A stretch of 40,846 bases of DNA from an uncultured Bacteroidales bacterium. GTDB taxonomy: Bacteria; Bacteroidota; Bacteroidia; Bacteroidales; Paludibacteraceae. The notes under the pieces were generated by a model. The model was given only the letters and a program-made list of their open reading frames with translations. It was not told the origin of the DNA and did not search any database. Below, piece by piece: positions 40,258 through 40,846 of the stretch. The stretch spans positions 1 through 40,846 of the forward strand of contig CACWNR010000016.1 of the NCBI GenBank assembly GCA_902762355.1. The letters are read 5' to 3'. The first letter of the stretch is position 1. Every line of letters starts with the position of its first letter. Both the position numbers and the translations under genes were made by a program.

Positions 40258-40846
40258 ATGATTCCTATTCAAACAAAACCAACACGCCTCTGGTTTCTCA
40301 ATCAAGGCTGTCACCAAGTGCCGATGGAGCACTCTAAGAACAAAGTCCGTTGGGGACATCCCGATGGCTATTTTCTAAATGAGAAAGGGATGAAAATGTC
40401 CCTTCGGCATACACCGTCAAAGCCGAGTCTTAAAAATGGCAAATCGCATTCAGACTATCCGAAAATTGACGACAACAAACTTTGTCACATTTTCATGGCT
40501 CTTGCTTTCTACGGCGAACGACCGACTTTCACCGACCGCAAAGGCAAATCCCACGTCGGTATCTGTCATCATCTCATTCCAGACCTGCTCGACTATCGTC
40601 CTGCTAATCTCCTCTGCTGGCTCACCCGCGAGCAACATCGTATCGCCGACGACCGCCAAAAAGCCCTCAAGACCGTCGTCCCCGATGGAGACCTCCATCT
40701 CTTCTCCTACGAGCGACTATGCGAGCTCCAAGACCCGCGCGTCACATCCGACGAACAGTTCCAACGCGAACTCGACCTCCTCCGCAAAGATGGTTTCCAC
40801 CGTGACCCTCGTTCCTCCGACGAAATCATGCTCGCCGAAATGACCC
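40258..40846 (+). CDS. HNH-type nuclease-like protein, 5' part
   Basis: A frame open from ATG 40258 to the window end (196 complete codons, no stop), so the gene is truncated by the window. Around residue 112 the stretch ICHHLIPDLLDYRP continues with ANLLCWLTREQH. This has the spacing of the HNH fold seen in homing and restriction nucleases and phage-type HNH proteins (HH, then N in the NLxxLT helix, then a final H). The N-terminal ~100 residues (TRLWFLNQGCHQVPMEHSKN) are not recognised. A shorter frame at 40436-40843 overlaps it and is not convincing. It sits in the accessory-looking end of the window with its own promoter and folded leader. DNA cleavage is inferred only from the motif. Confidence 0.7.
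   Translation, partial: MIPIQTKPTRLWFLNQGCHQVPMEHSKNKVRWGHPDGYFLNEKGMKMSLRHTPSKPSLKNGKSHSDYPKIDDNKLCHIFMALAFYGERPTFTDRKGKSHVGICHHLIPDLLDYRPANLLCWLTREQHRIADDRQKALKTVVPDGDLHLFSYERLCELQDPRVTSDEQFQRELDLLRKDGFHRDPRSSDEIMLAEMT

Noticed and set aside
40436-40843. A plus-strand frame of 135 residues, very rich in Ser and Thr.
   Set aside because: It overlaps the HNH-type frame starting at 40258, which has a promoter, an ATG at the right place and a motif; the Ser/Thr richness is a frame-shifted reading of its codons.

Overview
The window is a stretch of chromosome from a strictly or mainly anaerobic member of the Bacteroidales (Bacteroidota), to judge from four things. It encodes pyruvate:ferredoxin oxidoreductase. 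It has Bacteroidota-style outer-membrane proteins: TonB receptors with an N-terminal carboxypeptidase-regulatory-like domain, and a PorT-like barrel. It has a cytochrome c maturation protein of the Ccs type. At least ten gene starts are preceded by the Bacteroidota vegetative promoter (TTG, 19-20 nt, TAnnTTTGC). No rRNA, tRNA, CRISPR array, insertion sequence or integrase was seen. I cannot name a genus from this sequence alone.

Layout. 1-2.6 kb: 3' end of nifJ (+), converging with a minus-strand set: LuxR/hemerythrin regulator, hemolysin III and Nudix hydrolase. 2.7-10.4 kb: a divergent outer-membrane redox/metal cluster. On the minus strand are a barrel protein, an imelysin lipoprotein, a di-haem oxidoreductase lipoprotein and a compact Ccs haem-attachment protein. 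On the plus strand is a TonB receptor. 10.4-15.5 kb: a tightly overlapped housekeeping chain, ffh - small membrane protein - folD - prfA - rsmE - PAP2 phosphatase. 15.4-20.5 kb: Spy-like periplasmic protein (-), LolE-like permease and GSCFA protein (+), valS (-). 20.6-25.2 kb: cdd - lptF/G - ribBA - a Ser/Thr/Arg-rich secreted protein (+). 25.2-30.3 kb: cdsA - LpxL-like acyltransferase - glycosyltransferase - ftsY - aspA (-), an envelope/secretion set. 30.3-31.5 kb: small acidic protein - ribF (+). 31.5-38.6 kb: rho - aroQ - TonB-like barrel - PorT-like barrel - beta-helix lipoprotein (-). 38.6-40.8 kb: a more accessory-looking end. It holds a 547-bp gene-free stretch with inverted repeats, a coiled-coil protein of unknown function, a helically phased GCGGA array, a terminator, and the 5' part of an HNH-type protein with a structured leader.

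How it works together. ffh and ftsY supply both halves of SRP targeting. ribBA and ribF supply early and late steps of flavin synthesis. folD, prfA, rsmE and valS serve one-carbon metabolism and translation. cdsA, the acyltransferase, LptF/G and the LolE-like permease build the envelope. The imelysin / di-haem / Ccs / TonB group looks like an iron or other metal acquisition module that matures its own c-type cytochrome.

The most unusual signal is not a gene. Many short gaps between co-directional genes are filled, from the stop codon of one gene to the start codon of the next, by degenerate tandem heptamers whose sequence differs at every site. A second family of 16-mers (core AGCGnAGCG) fills another junction and also appears inside three coding regions (valS, rho and a lipoprotein signal peptide). 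The promoters show a further regularity: in most of them the -33 element lies in a TTGCATAT(A)TGCAA-like palindrome, and two divergent gene pairs share one palindrome for both -33 elements.
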